A stretch of 64,000 nt of DNA from Lineus longissimus (taxonomy: Eukaryota > Nemertea > Pilidiophora > Heteronemertea > Lineidae), in NCBI RefSeq assembly GCF_910592395.1, contig NC_088318.1, forward strand, positions 16,492,349 to 16,556,348, given 5' to 3'. The notes under the pieces were generated by a model. That model had not been told where the DNA came from and did no database searches. It worked only from the letters and a program-made list of their open reading frames with translations. Numbering within the stretch: the first letter of the stretch is position 1; each line of letters starts with the position of its first letter. Positions 23,104 to 33,700 of the stretch are shown piece after piece. Position numbers and translations under genes: made by a program.

Positions 23104-26100
23104 TCACGTCCCTTCAAGGTTGACCCTGGAAAGGCTGAAATTTCTGCATCTCATTACAAAATCATTTCGAAATCGAAATGGCAGTTCTATTTTCCGACCC
23201 CTCCTAGTACGGATTGGCGAGACCGCAGGCACAACAACCACAGGCTCGGTTTCCACTTCCACATCCTCCGGGTCAAAGTCTATCGCATCATCCTGCCACT
23301 CCACTTCTCCTGGTACATCTCTCCCAGATTCTGGAACAGTCACAGTCACATCACGCGGTTCAACAGCAGCAGCCGCTTGCTCAGTATTTGACTGAGACAA
23401 CTGCTCAGGCGCCACTTGATCTGAGTAACACGGTTTTAGCCTATTGAAATGCACTACGTACGATTTGCGTCCGCCCTCCAGCTGAATCTTAAAATTCACG
23501 TCTGATAGCACTTTCACTATCACGAATGGTCCAGTCCACGGCTTATGCAACTTCCGACTCAATCCACGCTTGACCGCCGGCGAATGCAACCAAACACGAT
23601 CTCCTAACTCGAACTTTTTCCCATGCTTCCTCGAATCGTACACCACTTTCTGTCTCTTGTGTGCGGCACCCAAACTCTCCTCAACCATGTCAAAAGCCGA
23701 CCTCATTCTCTGCTCAACATCCTCTGCGTAAGTACCAACGTCATCACACGGCTCACCAGGTGGTCTACCAGCAACGAACGACAACGGCGTCACCATCTCT
23801 CGTCCCAACATCAACCGTGCAGGCGTGAAACCAGTGGACTCCTGGACGCTAGAATTGTAAGCATATTGAATCATTGGCAAGTATTCCACCCAGTCTCTCT
23901 GATGATCATCAACAAACTTCGACAAAGCCGTGCAAAGTGTTCTCATATATCGTTCTGCCAAACCATCACCTTGTGGGTGGTAACTCGTAGTTCGGGTTTT
24001 CAAGATTCCTAAAATCTTAGCAAGCTCAGACATAAGATTCGACTCAAAATTAGGCCCTTTATCAGAATGCCAGCTCCATGGGATTCCGAACCTAGTGATG
24101 AAATTGTCAACTAAAACTCTGGCTACCACAGCAGCCTCCTGACAAGGTAAAGGATACAATTCTACCCACTTTGTCAGATAGTCCTGGACGACCAAAATCA
24201 CGCGATTGTAATCTTTACCAGCCGGAAACGGTCCAACGATGTCCATTCCAATCCTATCAAGCGGTCTGCAAACCAACATGTCCTGAAGAGGTGCTCGCCT
24301 ATGAGGTATCGGACTACGACGCCGCTCACATGTCCTGCACTTCTTGATCTGCTCCTTCACAAACGCATCCAAGCCTGTAAAATAGAAAGTCTGACGTATA
24401 CGCCTTAGGGTTTTATGCACCCCAAAATGACCAGCTGTGTTATCAGAGTGTCCCAATCGGAAAATTTCTAATTTCATACTATCAGGAACCACTACACGAA
24501 GTTCACTACTGTTCTCTCTCATTGACTCCCATCTGTAGTAAACCAAATCATTCTTCAGTTCTAACTGACCAAACACCGACCACCAACGACGAAGGGCGAA
24601 TGAGAACTGGAGCAACTTCGATTTCGGCGGACGTTCTCCAGCTTCCAACCACTTCCGAACAGTCTTTAGGTCACCATCAGCTTTCTGCGCCTCCACTATA
24701 CCTGCAGGAGCATCAACATCTATTCTCAAAACACGACAAAACTCAGACTCAGGGCTAGCTAAACTACATGTACGAGTGCATTCCTCAGCTTCCACCTGGG
24801 TACTCAGATCCTCTATAATTGATTCTTGAATGTCACTTATTGGTTCACTAATGGAATGTTCATGCTCTTCACCCTCCTCCAGGGGATATCTACTTAAACT
24901 GTCCGCATTTACATGCTTCTCACCTGGCCTATGCATAATCTTAAACCGGAATGAAGCCAAATACTCCAACCAGCGAGCAACCTGACCTTCTGGGTCTTTA
25001 AAATTAAACAGCCAGCGTAAGGAACCATGATCTGTTCTCAGTACGAACTCCTTCCCCACCAGGTAATGTCGGAATTGCTTGATGAAATAAACTACCGCCA
25101 GCAGTTCACGGCGTGTGACAGAGTAGTTTCTCTCAGCTTTCGACAAAACCCGGCTGCCATAAGCCACAACTTGTTCACCCCCAGACTCATTCACCTGTCC
25201 TAAGATTCCAGAGATACTATGACCACTAGCATCCGTATCCAAAATAAACTCTTTCCTTGGATCAGGATAGGCTAACACCGGAGCGGTACACAACTTTTCC
25301 TTCAACAATTCAAATGCACGTTCACACTCAGCTGTCCATACCCAATCCACCTGTTTCTTTGTCAAATTATATAACGGGGTAGCAATCTCCCCAAACCGTA
25401 GCACAAAACGACGATAATACGCACAAAGGCCCAAGAAACTCTTCAGCTGGGTGACAGTTTTAGGCCTCGGCCATTCTTTTACCTTCTGTATCTTGGACCA
25501 AGATGTCTTTACTCCATCCCTACCAACCACATGACCAAGGTACTCCACTTCACGTCTACACAGCAAACACTTCTTACACTTCAGTTTCAACCCGGCAGCT
25601 CCCAAACGGTCAAACACCTTCTGGATATCTGCAAGATGCTGAGAATATGTTGACGAAAAAATGACCACATCATCCAAATAAATTATGGCAATCTCCCACT
25701 GCAACCCAGCCAAAACCAACTCCATTAAACGCTCAAAAGTACTTGGGGCCCCACAAAGTCCAAATGGCATCCTAGTAAACTGATATAGCCCATGGCGTCC
25801 CACTGAGAAGGCAGTCTTAGCAGCCGAATCAGGATCCATTTCACATTGCCAATAAGCGGAAGCTAAATCTAGAGTTGAAAACCACTTGGCCCCTCTCAAA
25901 GCGTCTAAGTTATCAGTAATATTGGGCAAAGGGTAACTGTCAAACTTGGTGACCGAATTCAGTTTCTTGTAATTAATACAGAACCTAGTGCTGCCATCTT
26001 TTTTCTTCACCAATACTACTCCACTTCTCCAAGGAGAGCTTGAAGGCTCAATCACCCCCTGCTTCAACATATCCTGTACACATTTCTCAGCCTCAGCATA

Positions 26101-27147
26101 CTTATGAATAGGTAACCGGCGCACTGGTTCTCGCAAAGGAGGAGAATCCCCAGTATCTATACTATGTCTGACTACATCTGTACGACCCAAGTCCATGTCA
26201 CCCTTAGAAAACACATGTTCATTCTTCAGCAACAGCTTGTACAAATCAGCGGCCTGTGCCTCATCAAGTTCACCAAGACTCTCTTCATACAACTTCTGCA
26301 AAGGTTCTGACAACTTATCTTCAGTTTCACCAACCTTGAGATCAGTCTCCTGCTGCGACTCAAAAGGTTGTAATATAGCAATACACTGACCTTTTTGCAA
26401 AATGTATGGTTCCTTGTGAACATTCATCAGTCGTACTGGTACAGCGTTCTTGTCGACGGAGACCACCGACCTGGCCACCAATGGTCTGTTTCCGGACAAC
26501 GAAAAACCATGATGCACACCTTCCATCATTCCCTCCTGCAACCGCAGCGCGCCCCTTCTTCTAATTCTCCCAGTCAACACAACTTCCGACGATGGTGGTA
26601 TGGTGGTAGTCTCCCCGACAAAAACCCTGTAACAAGAAAATGCCAAGTCAGGTTGGTTATAATGAATGGGCACACACCCACAAAACAATCGCAACAATCT
26701 ATGTCCTAAATCCAGGGAAGCTTTCATTGGTGAAAGAAAATCCATCCCCAAGACACACAACCCAGGCACAGCGGCAACTACCACTGGCCCTACAAAAGTA
26801 TGCTGTCTACCAGGACGAGGACTTGGCAAATCTGGAAACTCCAACTTAGCATTAATTTCTCCTAAGACTGGCAAGGTACCCCCAGATGCATTCAAAATTT
26901 CCATATCATATGGCATCAAAGGCGCCCCACCAGACACATTCATTTTCTGATGTAAATCTTCTGAAATAATTGTACAAGTTGAACCTGTATCCAGCAAAGC
27001 CATGAACTCTACCCCATGCATCAAAATTCTAACATGTGCAGATTGCCCCCGCACATAATCAAAAGCCTCAGGCTGACCCCTCTCAGGGTTCAGTTCAGAA
27101 GAGCCAGCCCCATCTAAAAATGTGGATTTCCCGTACCAGGTCCAGGA
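23104..27147 (-). CDS. pol: Pol polyprotein (protease, reverse transcriptase, RNase H, integrase)
   Basis: An uninterrupted frame. The first 1316 codons counted from 27054 begin with GTG rather than ATG, and the frame stays open upstream to 27147, overlapping gag by 34 bases in the -1 frame. Using 27054 as residue 1: aspartic protease LLDTGS at 20-25; RT with TLDLASAYW (Asp396) and YLDD at 459-462; RNase H with LDTDAS (605-610), Glu650 and RTDHGS; integrase zinc-binding His/Cys set (H876, H880, C906, C909), then catalytic Asp938, Asp998 and Glu1034 (35 residues between the last two), and a GPF motif near 1175. The tail after 1215 is acidic, with no clear chromodomain. Absence of stops and of lost catalytic residues suggests function. 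Clade within Ty3/gypsy is not resolved. Confidence 0.96.
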   Translation of the reverse strand, partial: SWTWYGKSTFLDGAGSSELNPERGQPEAFDYVRGQSAHVRILMHGVEFMALLDTGSTCTIISEDLHQKMNVSGGAPLMPYDMEILNASGGTLPVLGEINAKLEFPDLPSPRPGRQHTFVGPVVVAAVPGLCVLGMDFLSPMKASLDLGHRLLRLFCGCVPIHYNQPDLAFSCYRVFVGETTTIPPSSEVVLTGRIRRRGALRLQEGMMEGVHHGFSLSGNRPLVARSVVSVDKNAVPVRLMNVHKEPYILQKGQCIAILQPFESQQETDLKVGETEDKLSEPLQKLYEESLGELDEAQAADLYKLLLKNEHVFSKGDMDLGRTDVVRHSIDTGDSPPLREPVRRLPIHKYAEAEKCVQDMLKQGVIEPSSSPWRSGVVLVKKKDGSTRFCINYKKLNSVTKFDSYPLPNITDNLDALRGAKWFSTLDLASAYWQCEMDPDSAAKTAFSVGRHGLYQFTRMPFGLCGAPSTFERLMELVLAGLQWEIAIIYLDDVVIFSSTYSQHLADIQKVFDRLGAAGLKLKCKKCLLCRREVEYLGHVVGRDGVKTSWSKIQKVKEWPRPKTVTQLKSFLGLCAYYRRFVLRFGEIATPLYNLTKKQVDWVWTAECERAFELLKEKLCTAPVLAYPDPRKEFILDTDASGHSISGILGQVNESGGEQVVAYGSRVLSKAERNYSVTRRELLAVVYFIKQFRHYLVGKEFVLRTDHGSLRWLFNFKDPEGQVARWLEYLASFRFKIMHRPGEKHVNADSLSRYPLEEGEEHEHSISEPISDIQESIIEDLSTQVEAEECTRTCSLASPESEFCRVLRIDVDAPAGIVEAQKADGDLKTVRKWLEAGERPPKSKLLQFSFALRRWWSVFGQLELKNDLVYYRWESMRENSSELRVVVPDSMKLEIFRLGHSDNTAGHFGVHKTLRRIRQTFYFTGLDAFVKEQIKKCRTCERRRSPIPHRRAPLQDMLVCRPLDRIGMDIVGPFPAGKDYNRVILVVQDYLTKWVELYPLPCQEAAVVARVLVDNFITRFGIPWSWHSDKGPNFESNLMSELAKILGILKTRTTSYHPQGDGLAERYMRTLCTALSKFVDDHQRDWVEYLPMIQYAYNSSVQESTGFTPARLMLGREMVTPLSFVAGRPPGEPCDDVGTYAEDVEQRMRSAFDMVEESLGAAHKRQKVVYDSRKHGKKFELGDRVWLHSPAVKRGLSRKLHKPWTGPFVIVKVLSDVNFKIQLEGGRKSYVVHFNRLKPCYSDQVAPEQLSQSNTEQAAAAVEPRDVTVTVPESGRDVPGEVEWQDDAIDFDPEDVEVETEPVVVVPAVSPIRTRRGRKIELPFRFRNDFVMRCRNFSLSRVNLEGT

Positions 27148-28199
27148 TTAGGTCCAGGATTAGGACCAGGATGAAAACCAGGGCCCAGAGGCCCCTGAGA
27201 AGGTCCTGACTGAGGATTTGTGTTACCTTGGGTGGGCAGTCCCTGCTGTTGCTGAGCTTCAAGTTCTTGGTCACGTCTCCTTTTAAAACAGAAACCCATC
27301 TCATGACCATCACGACCACAATACGTACAATGCCGAGCCCTCCTACCAGGGGCTGTACTAATCTGACCGAGAGCAACCAGCGCGTCATTTAGCTTTTTCG
27401 AAAGCGCGTCTATCTGCTTCTGCATACCAGGTCCCGACGGTCCGTCTGCGACACCCGGCCTCGTCATGTTCACCTTCTGGGGACCCTTCCTAGCCTCTCC
27501 AGGTTTCTCGGCCCTTTGGAAACTTTCCTCAGCCAGCGCCCTAGACAAAGCATCGTCCAAGGTGTCGCAGTCGGCCCGCCTGACCTGGAGCCGAACTTCC
27601 CTATCGGTTAGTGCCTGAGTAAAGTAGTCCACCGCCATCTCTTCCCGTATCGCCACTCCTGCCGATGGAAAGGCCTTCAAGACCAGACGACGGATGTCTG
27701 CGGCCAATTGGACGTAAGTCTCTGTTTCAAGCTTACGCCGCGCCGCCAGTCTGGCCTTGAATACCTTCACATCAGCAGGGCAACCCCGCAGCCTGAAAGT
27801 TTCACAAAAGGTATCGAAATTACATTTCTCAAAATCATGCATGTCTTTGTAAACACGAAAAGCATCGTCCTTAAGTCGCAAGGGCACAAAACTCATTAGC
27901 TGCTCCTCTGACCAATGGTTCACCCTCTGCACAATTCGCACTCTTTCCACCCAATCTTCGAAATCTGTCTTACCATCGTTATTATACCAATCCGGTAACA
28001 CCACCGGTTTCTTATGGAACAGCTCGTCATCGGACTCAGCTGTTGCCCCATAAGGAGTCGAATAACGCATCCGACCAGAAGAACCCGGAGTTGCGGGCGG
28101 TGGTGGCCCAACCATCACATTCGTCATCTCCTCCTGCATCCCCTGCAGGGCTGTGCCAATCTGCGACAGGAATTCGTCTACCCGTCCAGATGGGTCCAT
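27114..28199 (-). CDS. gag: Gag polyprotein with one CCHC zinc knuckle
   Basis: Structural protein of the retrotransposon particle. I prefer the Met at 28199 (MDPSGRVDEF) to an in-frame Met at 28304, because the latter adds a hydrophobic, non-Gag-like leader; this gives 361 residues. A helical core (about 75-240: FEDWVERVR, FCETFRLRG, ADIRRLVLKAFP, YFTQALTDREVRL) resembles Ty3-type capsids. A basic region leads to a knuckle of form CX2CX4HX4C at about 291-304, then a Gln run and a Pro/Gly-rich tail with repeated PGPN units. The frame stops with TAG at 27116-27114. Pol continues in the -1 frame. Confidence 0.92.
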   Translation of the reverse strand: MDPSGRVDEFLSQIGTALQGMQEEMTNVMVGPPPPATPGSSGRMRYSTPYGATAESDDELFHKKPVVLPDWYNNDGKTDFEDWVERVRIVQRVNHWSEEQLMSFVPLRLKDDAFRVYKDMHDFEKCNFDTFCETFRLRGCPADVKVFKARLAARRKLETETYVQLAADIRRLVLKAFPSAGVAIREEMAVDYFTQALTDREVRLQVRRADCDTLDDALSRALAEESFQRAEKPGEARKGPQKVNMTRPGVADGPSGPGMQKQIDALSKKLNDALVALGQISTAPGRRARHCTYCGRDGHEMGFCFKRRRDQELEAQQQQGLPTQGNTNPQSGPSQGPLGPGFHPGPNPGPNPGPGTGNPHF

Positions 28200-28553
28200 G
28201 TTCAAGCTAACACAAATATCAAAATAAAAATAAAAAATTGGCCACTCACCGAGCTTTCCTGATGATCCACACCTAGCGTGCAATAAACTAAATCTAAACT
28301 TCAAATGAATAACATTGTCTCATCCACTCATCTCCACCGCATAGCATGACACACCAGACTGACCAGAAATTCCAAAAAGTTTCCCATGATACATTTAAAC
28401 CAGCAATATTACCTTGACAAAAAAAAAACACACGTCAGCCAAAAACAGGCTACCTCCCCCCTCCAACAAGTGTCACGACCCAGTGACAACTCACAGGAAG
28501 CAGAAAAAGTGAAATATAGATAGCAATTAGTAAGTATTACCGGCCAATGAAAA

Positions 28554-28567
28554 CCACGCGGGTGCCA
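28554..28567 (-). other. Primer-binding site
   Basis: Two bases inside the 5' LTR the - strand reads TGGCACCCGCGTGG. Starting with TGG, it can pair with the CCA end of a tRNA. The tRNA species cannot be named with confidence from memory. Confidence 0.75.
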
Positions 28568-28569
28568 AT

Positions 28570-29801
28570 TGTAGCGACCGTCCTTGTGAATGGAATTGTC
28601 GTTAATGAGTTCCCGTCAACCCCTGGCAAAATGAATGAACCTTCACCAGCGTTGACGAGAACCAGAGTTTGTGGGGGTGTGCATTGACCGATAAATTATA
28701 AGCGCTAGAATATACCCAAAATATGTTTATTATGAACAAACTAGATTCCAGATTTCACTTCACATTCATCCAACCCAATAAACTGCATGGCCAACCAGAT
28801 ATGACCCCAGGTTACCCAAATTCCTTCTCACCACACTTGTTCTACCAACAACCCAGAAGCCTAAATTCCCCTGTCAAAACGACATCTAATTGGAGGAGAA
28901 ATCACCTATTAATCAAAGTACCAGTCAGATGAACCAAAGCCAATGTAAATCTATACAGGGTGGCCCAAAACAGTTCACCAACCAAGACATGGAACACTCC
29001 GAACTAAGATTCCCCAGAACTTGTATCACCTGGAATCACTTTCTGATTATGTAACTCAAAACCTATGCCAAGCAGGGAAGTCAGAACAAGATTAAACACT
29101 ATCAAAATCCAGTATAAAACAAGTGACATGATCATGACATGTCGGACAGGAATTGTGGGCAACTTTGCCCAGCTTCTTCACACAAAGTTCCAACTCAAAC
29201 AAACTAAAAGAAACCTCAGGAAAACCCGGTCAGTCTGGCCATAACAGGATATTGACAAACCCAGCCCTAGAGGCACACGAAGGGGGTAAAATTATAGGTC
29301 ACATGGCAGAAATACGGAACTCGGAATTTGAGGGTTTATACTCACAAGAAAAGCCAAAAGTCAGCAAACGTTCCCATGTACATGACATACATGGTGAAGA
29401 TTGGGCGAGTCACACCATGCAGCGGTTCAGAGAGATGAGACAAAAATGTAGGCTCTACTCAGCCATAGGAACCAAGCAAAATCACAGAAAGAAAAGGTCT
29501 ACCCGTCTGGTAGCAAGCGCGCTAGGTATGGACACTGATCAAAGCTAGGGCCCAGTTTTATACAGAAAGATTACCTCATCTCAACGAACCAATGCCTGCC
29601 GTAACAGCCAGAATTCACCAACCCTATTACAAAGTAAGCCACACAAAAGAAGCTAAAATCATTAGCCCAGAACACAAAGGAGACCAACGATCATCACTTG
29701 AAAATACCTCAGGAGATTACCAAATTATAGGCCCAAGCAAACCAGGTCAAAATTATGACATAACCATTAACCATGCAAGGCCCATAACGACTTCCGTTAC
29801 A
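28570..29801 (-). repeat. 5' LTR
   Basis: Promoter-side LTR of the element on the - strand. 1231 of 1232 bases match the partner LTR. Its outer edge (29801) is 982 bases upstream of the UTP4 start codon, with transcription directed away from UTP4. Confidence 0.95.
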
Positions 29802-30783
29802 TGTACATTGAACTTGGAATGTGCGTCGGCCCCGTGTTGAACTGCCGTCCAGTGCCAGTTGGTGCGTTTTTCGCTGATTTGTGCAAAATTCAACATATCT
29901 CAAAAGTTCAATGGTTGACTCTCGATTTTTTTTGGATTTTCGTGACTTTCTTTCACGGGAGAATGGTCACTGGAAGAATTATTCAGGAAGAAATGTATAA
30001 TATTTGGGGTTTTCCGTGATTGTCCGGCCCACTTGGCAATATTGCCATTTGATTTGGGATGGTTAACAGAGCTAGGAGCAAATGCGACGCTTATGATTTA
30101 TGTAAAGAAATAAAATGCCCGATTTAACATCCTGCAGAATAAGGGGAATCGGGCGTTTCCAGTGATATGCGACACAAATGGGTTGTCTTCATGCAATCAC
30201 TTTGGAAATGCATTTTAAAATAGATATTACGTCCAGTTAATGGGGCACCTCGTCATCGCCTACATTTGGGAAAAACTCCCTAACGAGACCTAAGTTGCAA
30301 AACATGTGCCAGTGAATGATTTGGTGTTCATCGTCAGAATAAAGTTTAAATCAATGAAATTTTTGTTTCTTGTTCTGTAAGGTCATGTTATGATTCCTTC
30401 CTGTGAGTACAAGAGAGAAAAATTGTTTACTACTGATGATAATTTCGACTTTACTTCTGTCCGACAAATGACACCATAGAAAATGATGTGCCACTTGTCC
30501 GAGGGTAGACAAAATTTTTTTCCGAGAAATGTTGAAGGGTAAACTGTAGATATCGAGAAGGGTTATGCATGAAGCGCCCCAAAAAAGATTATCAATACCT
30601 AACTTCGGTCCCGGACATGTCAGAAGGCCTTTTCGACAAAGACAAATTGTAACCAAACACTGGGTTTCGTTTATGGCTACTTTACTTAATTTTATTTTGA
30701 TGACTACAGGCCTGGACGCTGTTTTAGTGTTTAGGATGACCGGTTTTGATACCCCATTTATTTTTCTTCTCTATGCAGGTAAA

Positions 30784-33700
30784 ATGGCTAAGTTTAAGGT
30801 GCATCACATTCGATTCTTTGATTACATCCCTAAAGCTATTCACTGTATTGCATATGATGAAGTGGGGCAAAAAGTGGCACTTTCTAGGTAAGTAACTAAA
30901 AATTGGTATTCATCATAATCACTTTCACTAAAAGTCCAAGGTCCAATCTTTCTTTTTCATGTTTGTATTCTACCAACCTCAGGAGGCCTACTTGTGGTGA
31001 ATTGTATTGTTGTAGGCAGGCAAAGACATTTCCTGGCTCGAAGGTGGGAGAAAGATTGTTAGAGTACAAGCTGCGGTAAAGAAATATGGCACCCCTTTGG
31101 AAATGATGAATACCTATTCATGTACTTGGCACAGCAACTGACACAGCAACTGACTGTGAAAAGATCTGCAATGGTTGTTGGCATGACAGGAATTGAAAGA
31201 TGCCAGGACGGTTTCTGTTTTGCTTTATTGAAACTGATTGCATTTCTTGATTGTTTTGTCATGTTTGTACCTTCAATATGTTAAACAGATGTCAACTTCG
31301 CTTCAGATATGATTTCTGTTTTGTTCTTCGACTCAATGAAAAATACGAAATTGAAATTTTCTAATTTCCAGGGCTGACAACTCATTGGAAATCTGGAGCA
31401 TAAAAGATGACTGGTTCCAGGAGAAAAGTATACCTTATTCGGAGGGTAGATCAATTGAAGCCATAATGTGGTCAGGGCAGAGACTGTTCACAGCTGGCTT
31501 GGATGGAATCGTCACTGAATATGATCTGCTTTCATTGACGTCAAAGGTAGGTTGTGTAATCAGTTGTTTCTTGCAGATGAAGTGGTTATTGGATCTTTGT
31601 CCGTCAACGAAAAATCTCTCCAGTCCCTGGCAACATTGACCAACAAGTTCTGTGATATTTTTGGAGATGAATCAAAAGGATATAGACAACCGTAGAATTT
31701 TTTTGCTATTTCAGGCGGCCGTTCCTTCCTACAGTGGAGCCATCTGGTGTCTGACAAAGAATGAGAGTGGCACGCATTTGGCAGTAAGTGTCATTCTTCT
31801 GATTTTGGTCATAATCTTTTTACAAATGTGGCCTGCTGGCTTCTGGAAATATCGATGCCTGTAGTAGAGTTGGCTCTTAGAGAATTTCACCCTTTGGAAA
31901 ATCAAAATATTTGTTTTTCCAAGAAGTTTTCATTTAGAGAATATTATTAATCTTTCAGGCCGGTACAGAAGGTGGTAATGTGGTGCTCTTTGATATTGGT
32001 GAGGGGGGACTTAGATATGACCGCCCATTAGATAAGCAAGAAGGTAAGTCAATACAGAGGTAACACAACATTTATGATTCCCACTCATTTTTCAAAAGAT
32101 TTGTCATCAGAACTTTACAGCTCTTAATTCTGATCTAGTTCGGGGTTGACCGTAAAATTTTGTGTGCTGCTGTACCTCACAAATTAACTTCAATGAAGTG
32201 TCATCCGGGCTCATCACAATCACTTAATTGAGGCGTCAAACATGTTAAAACCTGTTGTTGGCTCAGAGTATGAAAATTGAGCGCGTCTGCTTGCTGTGCT
32301 TTCTTGTACCCGAGTGTCTAAACTGTAATTGACATAAAAATCTTTGGCAAAATCCAATCTAGGGACAGGATGCCATAATGTTGAAGATGATGATGTTGAT
32401 CTTTAGAAAAATCATTATTGGGATTATTTTGCTGATATCATATGATCGTAACCTTGGATAAGTTACTGTAATTTACGTCTAGGTCGGATATTGAGTATAG
32501 CCTGGCATGCCGCAGAGGAAGTGATCGTGACAGGAGGTATCGATAGTATTCGTATCTGGAGCTTGAACTCTGGCCACGCCATTCAGAGACTCAGTCTGCC
32601 AAGGGTAGAGACCAATAGAGAGACAATTGTATGGTGTATAGCAATAACAAGGTGGGTCCTGTTCATGGTGAATTTCTGAAGTTATGAAATATTATGCAAA
32701 ATAATGAATTGTAGACAATATTCCTCCGTAAGACCAACACTCGCGATGTCTAATGTCACCAGAATCCTTTCATAAAAAGGTCTGTTTACATATGTATTAT
32801 AACAACGTACCACTCTTGGTAGATGTGTCATATCTGATAATGAACCTTGTAAATATCCTCTTATTGATCATTCCATTTATAATTGCAGTGATATGACCAT
32901 CATCAGTGGCGACTCAAGAGGAATGACATTGTTCTGGAATGGCAGACAAGGAACTCTAATAAAGGTACAGTACAAACTTGTAACTCAGTGTCCCTGTTTT
33001 ACAATGGAACATTTGAAATTGTACCAAAATAAAATCATGCAAACAAACCTTAAAAACATTTTCTTCCCAAATAAATGTGTTTATTGATATAGTCCCTCCC
33101 CAAAATTCTTGGGAGATAGTAATTGTTCACACAAAGTTTCAATGTTTAAAACGTGTTTACTTTCAGAGCTTTCAAAGTCATCAGTCTGATGTGCTGTCTC
33201 TGTGTGTCAATAAGGTGAGTTTTTGAACGAAATCAAAACTGCATATGAGGGGATCCTATCTCTGCCTTCTGATTGTGACTTTGTCCTTCATTTAGGAAGA
33301 AATGAAATCATAATCAAACACCATTGACCCTTTTGCAACTAGTTTTTCTTTTTCAGTGTCAGCTCTGCACTTGGAAGTGTCGAGAGAATATTCCTCCTAT
33401 GGAAGCCCTATTGTCATTGCGTAATCTTGCCGGCCGCTAGTTTTTTTTTAAAACATGTTTTGTGCTCGTCCCTTAGAATCTACCTTGAAAAGAACCATTG
33501 TCATATGATTTTAGTTTACAATCATACGCCTTTTCATTTCAGGAGGGAAATTCGGTGTTTTCAAGTGGTGTTGACCCGACTTTGACCCAGTTTGAATATA
33601 CACCTGTTCATACTGACAGCGACTGGAAACAGTGGGTGCGGTCGTCTGTTCGTAAGCAGCACACCCACGATGTGAGGGCTGTCACTCTAGCTGGAGACAG

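Larger units (their letters stand above)
21670..29801 (-). mobile_element. Complete Ty3/gypsy-type LTR retrotransposon
   Basis: An 8132-bp element read on the - strand in the order 5' LTR (29801-28570), primer-binding site, gag, pol, polypurine tract, 3' LTR (22901-21670). The LTRs are each 1232 bp, begin TGTA and end TACA, and differ at one base (22508 T, 29408 A). Pol order is protease, reverse transcriptase, RNase H, integrase, which defines the Ty3/gypsy group. There is no third frame for an envelope. All core catalytic residues are present, so it is a young, possibly active insertion. It lies in the CHTF8-UTP4 spacer, parallel to CHTF8 and opposite to UTP4. Confidence 0.97.
21268..30783. 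promoter_or_regulatory. CHTF8-UTP4 divergent promoter region, split by a retrotransposon
   Basis: The two start codons diverge. Without the 8132-bp element and one TGTA copy the spacer would be about 1.4 kb, now divided into 21268-21669 and 29802-30783. The part 29810-29870 is relatively CG-containing. No core promoter element can be assigned. An acceptor-like GCAG at 30775-30778 just before the UTP4 ATG suggests a noncoding 5' exon in the right-hand piece. That this spacer is a bidirectional promoter is inferred from the arrangement. Confidence 0.5.

Noticed and set aside
22692-23123. 143-codon + strand frame crossing the 3' LTR border
   Set aside because: It runs through the LTR edge and polypurine tract, antisense to the element. 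It has no start context or similarity.
23104-28199. Possible endogenous retrovirus with an envelope gene
   Set aside because: Only gag and pol frames exist. Between the pol end and the 3' LTR there are about 200 bases and no further frame.
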